DNA of 64,000 nucleotides from Paraphoma chrysanthemicola (GCA_020744225.1 JAGMWG010000020.1:992001-1056000); one strand, 5' to 3'. Counted from the first letter of the stretch, positions 10,466-22,863 are shown. Numbers and translations are program-made. The notes: generated by a model not told the origin, from the sequence alone.

Positions 10466-12649
10466 TGTAGGAATTTGAGGGCGATCAGAGACAAGCAGGA
10501 CAAGAAGGAACCTTCAAGGGTGAGTTGCGCGGAGTTTTCCTACTGTATATGCCTCCCCTCTTTCCTGAGCTCAAACTGGCGGCAACAAAAGATCAAGAAT
10601 TCGGGCAGAATCCGTCCACCTGGCCACCGTAGCCGAGACAGGCATATGATGGCCGCGGGTTAAACTGGTAAAGGGCTGGTGTGTTTCGCCATTTGGGTGA
10701 ACTCTTCGCAGCCCATGAAGTGGTTCTGCATAATTAAAAGCCCCACACGTGTACGACGTTGCGCCGATTGGAGAGGGGAAACGAGAGGTGGGGCTCCATG
10801 AGTCGAGTGTACACTAAAGTAGTCGCACCATATGTGATTACGGGCATTCGGCGATGTGTAATCGAAGTTTTCTGCAGCACTTCATGTCCCATCATAAGGA
10901 TGTCGCATATGAGAAGGATGTTGCTGCCGCAGGTCTTCAGCCGCTGCATCCCGGGTACAATCGCAGGCCTTGACACCCCCTACGAGTTGCGAACTCAAAT
11001 TCACGACCCTGCCCAATTCCTAAAGTTCACGTTGTACGGTATGATATGGTATGATCAAGATCACTCGGTGTCGGGGACGCAAGTAGAGCCCTGTCGCGAG
11101 AGATTAGTGTGTGGCGCACTATCTCGCCGAGACGCTACCGAATCACCTCAAGACACGAGCCAGGTCGCTTAAAGCAATCAGTACATAGGCAGGCGACTAC
11201 GCGGGTGGACTACGCTTGGCCGCAAAAGGCTGTGGACATGGCTAGCAGGCCTTGTCGTCCTTGGATGACCGGATACAGACTGAGATCAAGATTGTGCTTG
11301 CGAGCAGAAAGTACCTGTCGACACAGCCATGATTTGCGGTGACAACATACGCTTGATCTTCGTTCGATTCGTTGTGCCCATTATCTGGGATATGCTAACA
11401 GCCAAAATGCAGGGAAGAAGGTGGAAGATATCCGGATGGTCCGGGGCCGACCCGTCTGGAGTTTCCTCGATGGCTTGAGGAGCTCTCCACTAACGGCCCT
11501 GGCATTGTGCTGACTCAAGAGCGTGAACCTGGTCTGGTCAATTGTATTTGGACGGATACAGCGGCTGAAAGCTCGAACGATTTGATGTCAAAAACGACCG
11601 ATGGCACGAATCGCATGCAGTGAGAAGAGATTCGCGCGGAATGAGATAAGCTCGGTGGCTTCCACAAAACTGGTTGCTGGTGCGGGTCGGTAGCGGACAG
11701 ACCCCTCTCTTCCAACACAACGCCGATGCGGCAGGGTCTGACGTCGATCATTCCCAGAGGAGCTACCGGTCCGAGATGAGCAGCTTCTAGAAAACTGCAA
11801 GCATGCCTGCCTCAGGAACCTGCTTGTGGTGGGTCAACAGTGGCGCGGGCCATGACCATGGCTCTAGCGATTCAGGGCGCAAACGACTTTCGGTCTCCTC
11901 ATGACCAAAGGTAGTGGCGGTCACATGTTTGTGCCTCATCGCAAAGAAGCGCCTTTGGACGTGAGATTTGTGGGTAAGGCAAAGTTTCGGGTGCGGGAGT
12001 GTAATGTAGCTCAAACTCAATCGTCGGACAATTAACTCCGAGGTCAATACTAGCTTGAGCTTAAGCCAGAAAATGGTCTGTGTGGCCACGCGAAGTTCAA
12101 CCCAACACCGCGTCTCGCGCGACTCACAAGACGACAGAGCATCCAAAAACCATAAAAATTGCCGGAAAACTTCGAGAGGTTGGCATGCTCCGCCGATAAT
12201 TTAGTCCGCTCGAAGGCCACGCGTCAGGCGTGTATCAAGCGCAAAGGCCGCGCTGCATCACCAGCAGGCGGTCTCGTACCAATGTCCAAAAACTCGGAAG
12301 AGGCCCTTGGCCGTGTTCAAGGGACTCCTGATCCACCCTTGCTAGTTCGGATAGAATCATGTTCCATTCTAGAACCGGTGGATTCGCGCGAGAGAGGGCA
12401 TAGCCTCCCCACTTCGTGATTCGAAATGGTCCTATCGAATTCTCCTCGCGCTTCGCCGTTGAGTGGACCCCTGATAACATCAGCATGGAGCATGCTTCGA
12501 ATTGTCAATGCCTCCCACGTGGCAAAGGAATCGCTCGACCAATGTCAGCTCCTCTTTCGGCTGTATAAAGTCTTTAGTTGCCGCTTCCACCAAATGTTCA
12601 ACACCCGCGACCCAGTATACTTTCATTAATCTTACACCTGGGTTCCAAG
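10466..12649. other. 2.2 kb intergenic region, no confident gene
   Basis: Divergent gap between the membrane-protein gene (-) and the GMC gene (+). Small open frames such as 10759-11172 (+) and 11787-12146 (-) show no domain motif or supporting splice structure. Only the last ~90 bases show a promoter signal (TATA-like element, listed separately). Confidence 0.5.
12564..12570 (+). promoter_or_regulatory. TATA-like element of GMC gene
   Basis: TATAAAG lies about 80 bases before the ATG at 12650, a fitting distance for a core promoter with a short leader. Confidence 0.45.
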
Positions 12650-14544
12650 ATGCCTGCATTCTCCCGTCTGGCCGTGGCCGTTCAGCTCTTCAGCATTTTT
12701 CTTTCCCCCGCTCTTGCTGCATCAGTATCGCAGGAGTATGACTACATCATTGTAGGAGGGGGTATCACAGGCTTGGTTGTTGCAAATCGTCTGAGTGAAG
12801 ACAAAAACAGTGCGTTTGCTTAATGTGATTGTGAACAACCGTACTGATTGCCCTAGAATCCATTCTTGTGATCGAGAGTGGCGAGTCGGTCGACAACGAT
12901 GGCACCATGATCCCATACAAGGCGAACGACTTCACTGCAAGCGCAGGGCTGCTCTGGAACGGTATCACTTCAAAACCCGAGCCAGGTCTCGGCAATGGGA
13001 CCTTCGGCGTCTTGGTCGCAAAGGTGCTGGGCGGAGGTTCCGTCATCAACGGCATGGTGTACGACCGCGGCTCAGCTGCCGACTATGATGCTTGGGAGGC
13101 TCTTGGTAACAAAGGCTGGGGATGGTCGGGACTGGAGCCGTACTTCAAGAAAGGCACTACCTTTCAACCCCCGTCCGAAAAGATTGCAAAGGACTTCAAC
13201 ATTACCTGGGACCCCAATACCTATGGCAAAGGCCCCTTGACTGTCAGCATTACAGACACTCAGTACGCTGATATCAAGGATTACTGGGCAGCATGGAAAG
13301 CTACGGGAGTCCACGTGCCCCTCGATGGCAACAATGGCGAGGCCTATGGTCCGTCATGGTATGCGAATACTATGGACAAGACCACTGGACGACGAGCTCA
13401 TGCACGTTATGCGTACATTGACCCCATTACCGCGCGCAAAAACTTGAGGATCCTCACGAAAACAACCGCTCAAAAAATCGTCTTCGACGACAAGAAGAGG
13501 CCTACAATGGCGAGGGGTGTGGAGATCACCGACGACGCCACTGGCAAGACTTCTACTGTCTATGCCAAAAAGGAAGTCATTCTCGCAGCGGGTGCTATCC
13601 AGACCCCGAAGCTTCTCCAGCTGAGCGGTGTTGGCCCCAAGTCTGTGCTCAAGGCTGCCGGTGTCAAGGTCCGCGTCGAACTTGACGCAGTAGGCTCAAA
13701 CTTCCAAGATCACCCGTACGCCACTGTCATTTTCAACACAACGACCAACACTTTCCCTAACCAGAACTCGCTTGCCACCAATGCCACTTTCAATGCGACG
13801 GCTTGGGCTGAGTATGTTGCGAAGAAGACTGGCCCATACACGTACGCACGCGGTAACGCTCTTGCATTCATCTCCCTTCCGGATATGACCAATGACACCA
13901 ATACGATCGTCCGCGACTTGAACAGTCAGAAAGATGAGACCTATCTGCCGGCCGTCTATAAGAGCAACAAGAAGTTGCTTAAGGGTTTCGCGCAGCAGCG
14001 TGCAGTCATTACAAGTATCTTCAAGCGACGCGATGCGGCCGTTGCCGAATTCCCCGTCCCTGCAGACGGCACATTCGGTCTCGTTGGCGTGGAAAAGCCG
14101 CTCTCCCGCGGCACTGTCTACATCAGCGCTTCCAACCCAACTGGCCCACCCGAAGTCACCCACAACGCTTTCGTCAATCCCATCGATCGCACCATCATGG
14201 CTATCGGTCTTCGCTTCTTCCGCACCGTATGGGCACGCTCTGAGCTCGACCGCTTCCAGATCTCAGAGACTGTGCCTGGTGCTCAGTATACATCTGATGA
14301 GGCCATCTACAATGCGCTGCTCGCTTCAGCGTCTTTGTCTCCCACTCTCGCTCATCCCTCAGGCTCATGCCCCATGATGCCAGAAAACGCCGGTGGCTGT
14401 GTGAGTGATAAGCTGTTGGTGTATGGCACCCAGCATCTCTCTGTTATCGATGCGTCGATTATCCCGATCATCCCATCTTGCCATCTTCAGGCCACCATGT
14501 ATGGCATTGGCGAGAAGGCCGCCGATATCATCAAGGCCAGGTAG
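12650..14544 (+). CDS. secreted GMC oxidoreductase
   Basis: FAD-dependent glucose-methanol-choline family oxidoreductase. Exons 12650-12809 and 12857-14544, intron 12810-12856 (47 nt), 615 aa. Residues 1-23 form a signal peptide ending ALA. The FAD-binding loop GGGITG is at about residues 36-41. The first GMC signature (VLGGGSVINGMVYDRG) and the second (GAIQTPKLLQLSGVG) are both present. The C-terminal catalytic region has HPSGSCPMM and IPSCHLQATMYGIGEKAADI, giving the His pair in the style of versicolorin-B-synthase/aryl-alcohol-oxidase-like members. Several N-x-S/T sites fit a secreted enzyme. It oxidises an alcohol or catalyses a related FAD-dependent step; the substrate is unknown. No biosynthetic partners are adjacent. 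Confidence 0.93.
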
Positions 14545-16135
14545 TTTCAGTTTAATCAATAGCCTTTCTGCCAGTTCTTCCTTACAATAGTTTCAAAAAT
14601 GTAATCAGCTGTTGAATATGATCCGAAGCTGACGCCACAAATGACAATTAGTCCTATTGCGAAGTCGTAAAATGATAGCCTTCTCCACATGCGCGCCTCC
14701 GACGGCTATTTCCTGAAGCACGTCGCTTAGCCTGGAAATGCAACCGAATACGAAATCGCGCTCAGCTTCATGGCCTGTTTCGGAGTAAGGCCGAACGGTG
14801 CATCAGCACGGTCATGCGAGCTGTCGCACCGTATGCACAGTGCAGATCGCAATTGATGCCCAACCGCAGGGTCCGGGACCACCAGCATGTGCGACATCTC
14901 TGCGTAGATCCTATCGAGGAGGAAGAATAGAATGGTACGATTGACAATCTGTAGAAGATCGGTAGGATCTGCGATCGATCAGCGTTGTATCCTTGGGACG
15001 ATTCCTGGTTGTCGGGTAGGGCTTCAGCGAGCGCATTGAGGTTTGTTGCTCTTCGTGCTTCAAAAGAGTGCTGCTCAAGGGCCGGCACTTGAGGTGCCGC
15101 AGGAATTTTAGTGTCCTCGCAGTCGAGGAAGGAGAGGGGAGCGCATAGATGACGAGGTAGTAGGCCCGAAGCGCACAATTTCGCTGACAACGTCAGATCT
15201 GTTTCCGCTTGTTTTGCGAGCACAACAATTGAGATGCATCACTTCCTACCTTTGAGGCTCATCTACAGTCAACGACTAGCTTCCCGAAACTTGCTTGAAC
15301 TTACAATGCAGAGAACGTCTAAAAGCAAGTCTCGAGATTCTTCCGCTTCCTCTGGCAACTAATTAAAGACCGTCAGGAGAAGTCATCCTCCGCACTCTCG
15401 TGCAGGTGCCATTGCGGCCTTTCGCGCGTCACCGGATGTTTCCTCAATTACATATTTCTACGTTGCTTGTGCGCAGCTTGCATGATGAACGTGAGGGCTA
15501 TGTTGAGTTCCTGCTTGCTTCACAAACCAACGGAAGCAGGCGTTGGGACAGAATATCTGTACTTCATCGCGGCTGTTGTCATTAGTGTACAATGGCATGT
15601 CGCCAGCTCAACGTCGCTAACATACCGGCGTGATTGCCCCTCTAGCAGTCAGCCTTAATCTTCATTTTTCACCCAAGCACATACCTGGTGTTCTCATAAC
15701 GTCCTTACAAAGTCGCTGGAGGCTTTTACCACAGCAGCACTGGAAATGATCTATCTAGGTCAAACTACCTCGGAGCTGTCCAGACTTCATGGGCAGACTT
15801 TGTCAAATCAATAGATCACGAAGCGATACAAAATGTCGGGCGAATGGGCAGATCTCGCAGCCTCTATGTGTAGTGTTGAAGGTGATAGATTGTGTAAACG
15901 CTCTCAAATGCTCATTGTCATTGGACAACTTTCACTAGACTCGTTGTTCCACCTCATCATTGACGCAAGGCCCTTACTTTGCGTCGAAGTCTGCCGAATT
16001 TCTGAGCTGGGACATCGTCATCACATCGAACCATACCCTGTCAAATTAGTCAACCGTTCACGTCAGGCTAGTTTATGCTCCATCCTCACACCTAACGCGC
16101 TTTGCTCTTTGACGCTGAATCGAAATTCAATCAAT
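14545..16135. other. intergenic, no confident gene
   Basis: A 1.6 kb gap after the GMC gene. A 151-codon minus-strand frame at 14768-15223 has an ATG but no motif, no hydrophobic pattern and no supporting splice neighbours. I leave it unannotated. Confidence 0.5.
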
Positions 16136-16759
16136 ATGTCTACTTTCTTGCCAAAATCTGCACCAAACAAAAAAGCCGTGTTGGCTTGATGCTGGAAGGC
16201 AGCAAGGTAGCTCGCTACGTCCTATTTCCACCAAGCTCATCCAGCAGAGCGACACAAATGCGTACCTCAACTCTCGTCGCCAACTTATGTTCAGGGAAGG
16301 TCGCAATGACTACCGAGAGAAGAATGGACTTCAATAACGCGGGTAAAAAAGTAGGTTTGACGCTTTCCTCCCAGAACTGACTCTTACTGACGAACCTAGG
16401 TGCTATCTAGATGCTACTAAATCGAAATCAAAAGGCAAGGTCGACAGAATGGACAACGTACCTTCACAGAAGCCGGCGGTGCTTTGGTATAGAATGATAA
16501 CCTTCGCAAGTCAACAGAGACTCACGATGAACAATGCGATGGCATTGACCACGAAAATGCGCAAGTTCCCGATGATCAGACTGCAATCAAAGACGCTCTT
16601 GAGAAGAACGATTCGAACTGGGTAGACGAGCATTTGCTTCGCGTGAATGTTAAGACCGACGGTACCAAATCCGGCGCTGTCCCAATGGGAACCGCAGATA
16701 GTCCATACAATTTCTATTCAAGTAATTCTGAACAATCGTATACCTCGCTTTACTGCTAG
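16136..16759 (+). pseudogene. possible decayed gene
   Basis: Coding-like pieces lie in different frames and cannot be joined cleanly. An ATG at 16136 starts MSTFLPKSAPNKK and then stops. A shifted frame carries NAYLNSRRQLMFREGRNDY around 16260-16330 and stops at GLQ. After a possible acceptor (TATAG near 16485) a third piece reads LRKSTETHDEQCDG and continues about 90 codons with a non-random acidic composition to TAG near 16759. Frameshifts and stops between the pieces suggest a relic, though an unusual intron arrangement cannot be excluded. No family was identified. Confidence 0.28.
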
Positions 16760-17216
16760 TTGACAAGCTTCAGACGCCAATGAAATGGGGCCAAGGGATT
16801 TCGACGACATGGCCTGACAAGGTGCACAGAAGCGCAGGTACAATTAGAGAGGACAATTCTGATAATCAATTCCCAGGCAGCATGTAGCAAGAGAGGAAGA
16901 AGCAGAGACAAGAATGACTAGCCTTGACCCCAGGTTTAGAGCAGAGTATACAAGAGCGGGTCAGCTATATCTAAGAAGGCCACTGAAGCGTAGCATCAAT
17001 GTACCAGGATGAGGTTGATGTGTTGCCATGATCTAAGAAAGAGTAAATTATTGACTTTATAAATGTCTAAAAGGTTTTATACACGGGAATAAGATGATCA
17101 ATTCATACGCATGCCATCGGAAGCCACGAATAACTAAAGCAAGTGTAGCATCTTGAAGGTGTTTTCTTATACCGGTGCAACATCAATGCAGATGTTCTGA
17201 GATTGTTAGATGATTT
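16760..17216. other. intergenic, A+T-rich
   Basis: This 3' flank of the first RTA1-like gene is rich in A and T and has no open frame of note. Confidence 0.55.
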
Positions 17217-18080
17217 TCACAACATTCTGATCGTAGTTCCGCGCTCACCTTGGTCTTCAAGTTCCAAGCTTCCTTGATCCATGTCTCGCTCCCTCAGCAT
17301 AATCGCGATATCTCCCGGATGAACTACGCCCATAATGACCATGACAGTCAACATGAGCACGGCATCGAAGACGTAGAGGAAAACCTCATGCCGTAGCAAG
17401 TATCCATCATTCCCCTGAAGATACTCAACAATTCGAAAGACTGACCGAACAAGAATCAGAATGGAGACCGTGTAGAGCACATACAAGTGCTTCTTCCACG
17501 GTTTCTCGTTCGCAAATTTGTTCAAATGCGCTCGGCCTCGATATTGGAAGATGCCTGCGACAGTGGCAAAGAAGCCGAAGAAGAACAACTGGACGAAGAG
17601 ACTAGCCACGATAAGGTTCTCTCCAGCCTTTGTTGTGCTTTCATTCCCATCTGCAGAGCTCAAGATGCCACCTCCACCACCTTGCATCAAGAAACTGATA
17701 ACATCGCCCGTGACAAACAACTTGGTGAGCCAGGTCCGTCGTATTAACGAAAATTCTTCGCCATTTGTAAGCAGAATGATGCGGCCTAGGATCATGTATA
17801 TCGATGCTGCGTATAGAGCCGGGCCTAGAAGAAGCAAAAGGGTCTGCATGATGTACGGTCCGAGCGAAAGATTATCGTGCGAAGATATGATTCTGCCGAT
17901 GTAGCCTACGGTTTCGAAGAGACCGCCTACGATGAATGCGATCATGAACCAGGATCGTTTTCTGTAGCATTGGTATATGTGGAAAGTGGTCGATGTCGCG
18001 AAAAGTATCGTAAATATGATGGCTGCTGCAAGGGACGGTTCGTAATAGTAGTAGACAAAATCATCGTCACTTTGAGCCAT
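17217..18080 (-). CDS. RTA1-like lipid-translocating exporter family protein (1)
   Basis: Single-exon gene of 287 aa with the RTA1 (PF04479-type) seven-helix architecture. The start is the ATG at 18080 (MAQSDDDFVYYYYEPSLAAA); further upstream the frame has only a TTG. Family hallmarks are YEPSLAAAIIF, GLFETVGYIGRI, the AASIYMILGRII helix, QGGGGG between helices, LVRSVFRIVEYLQG and the late HEVFLYVFDAVLML. The tail is acidic. Yeast relatives (Rta1, Rsb1, Rtm1) give resistance to 7-aminocholesterol or move sphingoid bases at the plasma membrane. It is divergent from the Zn2Cys6 regulator at 18832, and a second RTA1 gene lies on that regulator's other side. Confidence 0.93.
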   Translation of the reverse strand: MAQSDDDFVYYYYEPSLAAAIIFTILFATSTTFHIYQCYRKRSWFMIAFIVGGLFETVGYIGRIISSHDNLSLGPYIMQTLLLLLGPALYAASIYMILGRIILLTNGEEFSLIRRTWLTKLFVTGDVISFLMQGGGGGILSSADGNESTTKAGENLIVASLFVQLFFFGFFATVAGIFQYRGRAHLNKFANEKPWKKHLYVLYTVSILILVRSVFRIVEYLQGNDGYLLRHEVFLYVFDAVLMLTVMVIMGVVHPGDIAIMLRERDMDQGSLELEDQGERGTTIRML

Positions 18081-18831
18081 GGCAGTGTCTTTCTTGGTAT
18101 TCAATGGATTTGTGGAATAATCTCAGTTCTCGACTTTTTCCGATTGTGTTTGTTGATGTGCTGGGGGCGCAAGTATTGGTATCAGGTCGTGACGAAATTT
18201 GGGCGGTTGGGAAGAACAGTCGAATTGTTGGATAAGTCGAGGTTGATGTGTGGAAGATCACAGCAGCAGCCAGATGCTTATTGCGAGATTGGGATTGGTA
18301 TTTCAGTTACTCTCTACATGCTATATAGGCAGCAAAAGCGTTCATGCGCCATCTTACCTGTTCAGGCGCGATCGCAAACGGCCTCGCACTCGTAAAGATT
18401 TGTGCCGTATTCATAAGGTAATGCGTAAGCGAGCTCGAATTGCACAGCCACCTATCGGATTGTTGCATCTCCAATTTGTCAAAATTTCGTTCTGACAAGA
18501 GAGTGTTAGCAGGATGAGGCATGATGTCTACCGGATCCGGCGAAGGGCACCGTGCTTACTCCTCGACCAATCAGAACCTGCTGTATCCGAGTCCTGGGAT
18601 TTACAATTTGAGCTATCGTTGCCAAGCGACGTTGCCGGGTACCTGCGGATGTGCGACTACGTACACCCTCGCTGCGGGTCGGACCTTCGTTTCGGACTGT
18701 GTGACCTTTAACTCGTCGCTGCCTTTGTATCAACTTGCAGAATATCTGTTCATATCCATCTTTCGTCAACATCCTGTACTCGCTAAACCCTGTGTTATTC
18801 GTCCGATTTCGACCGGCCCGCGGTAGCACCT
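18081..18831. promoter_or_regulatory. divergent promoter between RTA1-like gene and Zn2Cys6 regulator
   Basis: A 751-bp region separates two start codons pointing away from each other, so the regulator and the transporter may share control. Short open frames near 18514-18826 show no motif. No perfect sterol-response core was found by eye. Confidence 0.5.
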
Positions 18832-20739
18832 ATGCTGACGATGAGACTACGCCCTCATAATAAATCACGATTGGGGTGTCAACAGTGCAAAAAGCGGAAA
18901 ATCAAGGTACCAAGCCCCGATACTTGTGCTGGTTTAATTTCGTGGTACTGTGCAGTTCAAGAGTTTAGGCGTCACCTTCCCCCCACCCCTTTGCAAGCGC
19001 GAACCAATTTGTGGTTAGTTGCAGCATTTCTCCTGTATTTTCAGCCCCAAGTCCACACATAGGACATCGGAGATGCGGCTTCGATGCTTTCTCGTCACTT
19101 GCGCCATGGCCTTTACAGCAAAGGTTCGTGGAGCAAGGCCGCAGCTGTGATCTCGTGCTTGCTCGGAGATCATGGAAACTTCGAGATCCAAGCAAACTGC
19201 ATCCTTTTGAATAGCCGATCCTATTCGATTAGTCACCAAGTGTATATTCAGCGTCGGAAGGTTACCGCCAATGAATTTGCACAGACTCACGCTGGCCCGG
19301 TGTGCATTGCGCTAACCTTGCGGCAGTGTGACCTGAGGCCTCGTGCATGTGCCAACTGCGAACGACGGGGCCTAGAATGCGGGTTTCAATCTCTGATACC
19401 ATCAACATCGCTCTCAGCATCCAATAAGTGGCTATTATCGCCCATTGTACCCGCCCCACTGGCAAGTACACCGCCGCGCTTACTTGGACTTGACTCCTCG
19501 AAAAAAGCATCGGGCGCATGCTATTTCAGCGCAAAACAACTGCCCAGGCCCACCGGCCAATTATCAAGCAGTGCGACTACCCCTGCTCCAGTTCATGTCA
19601 TGGTAGCAGCAGTCGAGCTCTGCCCTGAGCGGCATCATCCTCCGCATTGGGGGCCATCTACCACCAGTTTATGGGAGCTCGAAGGGGAATCTCTTGCTTC
19701 AGAACGACAGAACATCCTTGTTCATTTCGAATTATATACTAGTCAGACTCTAGCGACTGATGCACCGGCTAAGGCAGCCTGGCAACGCTTCGTGCCGACA
19801 CTTGCTAGTGAGAGTCCATACCTTGGGCATGCATTGCTTTCAGTCGCAGCTTTACACCTCGAACATCTTGGACAAGACAGACATAAGAAGCAGAAGATGA
19901 TGCTATTAGCGACCTCGCAAATGGATAAAGCACTTGCACGTTACGCGCACGAATTAGGAAATCTCAATGGGCGTAACGCTTCTGCCGTGTTTGCCTGCTC
20001 TGCCTTCGTCTGCATATTCCTTATCCGGATTGCTGTCAGCGAGATGAAGGACTCGTGCAATGCTTTGGCCGCCAGGATGACCAAGCCTAGGCCAGCAAAC
20101 GCGAACGAGATGATTAAGGCGGTGCTCAAGATATACCATGCTCTCTACGGTACCAATCTCGTTCTACATTCAAACAGTGCACCGATAATTGGCCAAGGAG
20201 AAATGGAGTCAATCGTAACGCGACCCTGGTGGCCTAAGCGTCGTTATCCAGCGACACGGCAAGCCTTGATAGAGGACAGAAAGCTAGCAGAACTTGAGAA
20301 GCTGTGGAAATACCCGGGCAGGCAACGCAATCCGCATTTCGAATGCTTCCGACGAGCACTACTACACTTACGCCAGATATTCGCGCTCGTATCTCAACTA
20401 ACGATTCCTCATTCCGACCTGGACGTTGGTCAATCTGTTTCAAACTCAGTCGATAACACGCCCGCTGGTCTACTGAAAGACCGCGGAGCTATCTTCGAGT
20501 GGATCATTGGACTTCCGAAAGCATTTGTCGACCTCATACAACAACAAAATCGAGAAGCCCTGGTACTGTTGGCGCACTTTGCTATACTTATGGGCCGGAT
20601 ACAGAGTGTTTGGTGGCTGGAAGGTATCGGAACGAACATGGTTATGGCTGTGGCTATGAGCTTGCCACAAGAGGATCTACACCTAATCGATTGGCCCATC
20701 GTGGAGACAGGTGTAGACGCCACCAGTCTATTCTATTGA
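18832..20739 (+). CDS. Zn2Cys6 transcription factor, Upc2-like
   Basis: Exon 1 18832-18906, intron 18907-19326 (420 nt) and exon 2 19327-20739 give 495 aa. The zinc cluster is restored only by this join: GCQQCKKRKIK from exon 1 and CDLRPRACANCERRGLECGF from exon 2, spacing C-x2-C-x6-C-x6-C-x2-C-x6-C. The cluster, N-terminal HNKSRLGC and the middle region LWELEG...LVHFELYTSQTLA, PYLGHALLSVAALHL and VFACSAFVCIF fit the sterol uptake control (Upc2/Ecm22) type of fungal regulator. A GCTAAC branch site precedes the acceptor. ATG 18841 is an alternative start. The intron is far longer than others in the window, so a small extra exon cannot be ruled out. It is probably nuclear, controlling lipid genes. 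Confidence 0.8.
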
Positions 20740-20869
20740 ACAGCTCTCTTCCAATATTTGTGCGATTCCCATATGTCAAAAACGTCCTCAACGCCATGCC
20801 TTTGGGCAAGCACTCATCACAACTCCAGTCCTCCTCTACCACAACTTTATCACCCTCCGCGCAATCTGC

Positions 20870-21798
20870 TCAACACTCTTCGAATGTTGCCTGAGCCAAG
20901 GGTTTTAAGTTGTCGCTATCATACCATTGGAGACATACAACAAATGCCACAGCAATAGGTAGGAAGTCATAGAAGTAGAAAGGCGCTTCGTGCTTCTGGA
21001 ACGGGCCGTCCTATTTCTCACAGTCAGTACTGTACACCAAATTGAAACTCTCGAGGCGCTTACTGGCCCGCTTGCAAACTCGACGAAGCGGAAGAGGCCT
21101 CGTATCACAATAAGGCCACAGGAGAGGTAGATTGCGAAAAGATCCCTTTGAGCGGATTTTGACAGCCTCGGAGACCCTGCGACATGACTGCTCGAAGTTC
21201 GTCGATTCCACATCGCCACAATGACCACAAATGCCCCAAGCATGACTGTGTGGATCGCAATACCAGCCAAGAGGATGCCCTTCCCTGAATCGTGGTGCCC
21301 CCTGCTGGCCACCATGGCGCCAGACGAGATCAAGAGCTGGCAAACAATATCATTCGCGCTCCAGAGCTTGATCATTATAGATAATTTGACGGGCGAATTG
21401 TGCGGCGCGATCGCGGTCGCAATCTTGAAGAACACGAAGTAGATGACCGATGTTGCCATCAAAGGTGTGATGAGGAATAGTAGCGGACTTAAGGCGAAGA
21501 GGCCGCCGCTCGGCTTGCTTCTACTCCCTGGAACACGGAGAATGTAACTGAGAACTTCGTCTGTGAAGGAATGGTTAGATTGACGAGAAGCTTGTGATGA
21601 TATTTTGGACTTAAACGTACTGAACGCTGCCATGGATAGTACGACAAACATCTTGAGGCGTGTGGTCTTGAACGTTTTGACGAAGCGGAAGACGTGTACT
21701 CCGGTTATGATGCTGGAGACTATAGTTGCGATTACTACGCCCGCGATGGATGGCTTGTAGTGGAAGAAGAAGTTCTTCTCGGATGCGCTTTCAGCCAT
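20870..21798 (-). CDS. RTA1-like lipid-translocating exporter family protein (2)
   Basis: Three exons: 21621-21798, 21064-21560 and 20870-21010; introns 21561-21620 (60 nt) and 21011-21063 (53 nt). The product is 271 aa. It begins MAESASEKNFFFHYKPSIAG, the RTA1 opening, and continues through about seven hydrophobic segments. Recognisable parts are TSVIYFVFFKIA, the SANDIVCQLLISSGA helix, LIVIRGLFRFVEFASG and, in the last exon, KHEAPFYFYDFLPI, which matches the family's seventh-helix entry. Sequence is clearly diverged from the first RTA1 gene at 17217-18080, so this is not a recent tandem copy. Its stop codon is only 130 bp from that of the Zn2Cys6 regulator, in convergent orientation. Confidence 0.88.
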
Positions 21799-22863
21799 TT
21801 TGAGAGGCGTGCTGTGAACCAAATTTGAGGGAGGAAATAGTAGAATGTAGATAGCGATGTTGTCGGAAATCTCGAGGAACGTTGCTGGACACGACACTTT
21901 TCGACATGTATGAACTACGCCGTAAAGCTACTTATACAGGTTTCCTTCAACACAAACTGGGTCACACAAAGTCAATCCAAATTCGTCCGCGGGCTGAGCT
22001 TAGGATCCGTGTAGCGCCGAGCATGGCATGTCTAAAGCATTGCTAGGCCGTTCTTACAAAATGAAGAAGACTCGCTGCCTTGCCCTTACTCAGTTAGCTC
22101 GTATGACGTGCCCTACAACGTAGAAAGGCTGGTCAATTCAGCGTCTCGGAAAGATCCATGCCAAGGTGGTTTCGGTGTTAATCGGCCATTGAGTGCGTAC
22201 GGGATCGACGACTTCCCACAGGGATGCATGCAAGGTTGTTCACAGCCACAGCATCCAAGCACTACGTCGCAGATTAGTGGAAGCCCAGTCCAAGATCTCA
22301 GGCTTCTGGCGCGCCGTATGGAACGTATAGCTTGTCACGATCTGTTTTATGTCTGTGCCTAGGACGCATGGGCATGAACTTCGTACGCGCACGTGGTGTA
22401 TGGCAGTAAGCTACATAGACTTGAGCGCGTTGCATAGTACCCTAGCATATGTGACATACGATCATTCTGACCAATCACAGCAATCAGAATCCGAAGGTCA
22501 TCCACTTCGTAACAACGAATGGGCGCATCAGGTCTGCGCTCAGACATTAATGAAATCCCGAAATTCGGGAGGAGGGACGCGTAAGCACTCAATGAGGTAC
22601 AGTATGCTGCGCTGGTCCATCTCATAAAGGTCGCTTGAAGGTGTGCTTTTGCTCGATATCTTGGGTAGTTTATCAGATACTGTAGCCCAGTGAATCTAAT
22701 GTACAATCGGTGTGGCAATATAAAGGCGTGTGTCTATCCTCAAGAGATCTACGTGTATCCACATCCTCCAACATGTGTACCTGAACTCGTCTACGCTCCC
22801 TTGGGAAAATGCTAGGAGCAAGAGCTCCCTAGCTGTCGTCAACCCCGAGGGCCACCCCGACTC
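21799..22863. other. intergenic, no gene seen
   Basis: Upstream region of the second RTA1 gene and 3' region of the nucleotidylyltransferase gene. Open frames of up to 119 codons on opposing strands look like chance. Confidence 0.55.

Noticed and set aside
11787..12146. 119-codon minus-strand open frame in the 2.2 kb gap
   Set aside because: Composition looks random and no motif is present.
14768..15223. 151-codon minus-strand open frame with ATG
   Set aside because: No family motif, no helix or membrane pattern and no flanking splice signals; too weak to call a gene.
17217..21798. The two RTA1-like genes as a recent tandem duplication
   Set aside because: Their sequences and intron content differ strongly (none versus two introns), so they are old paralogues.
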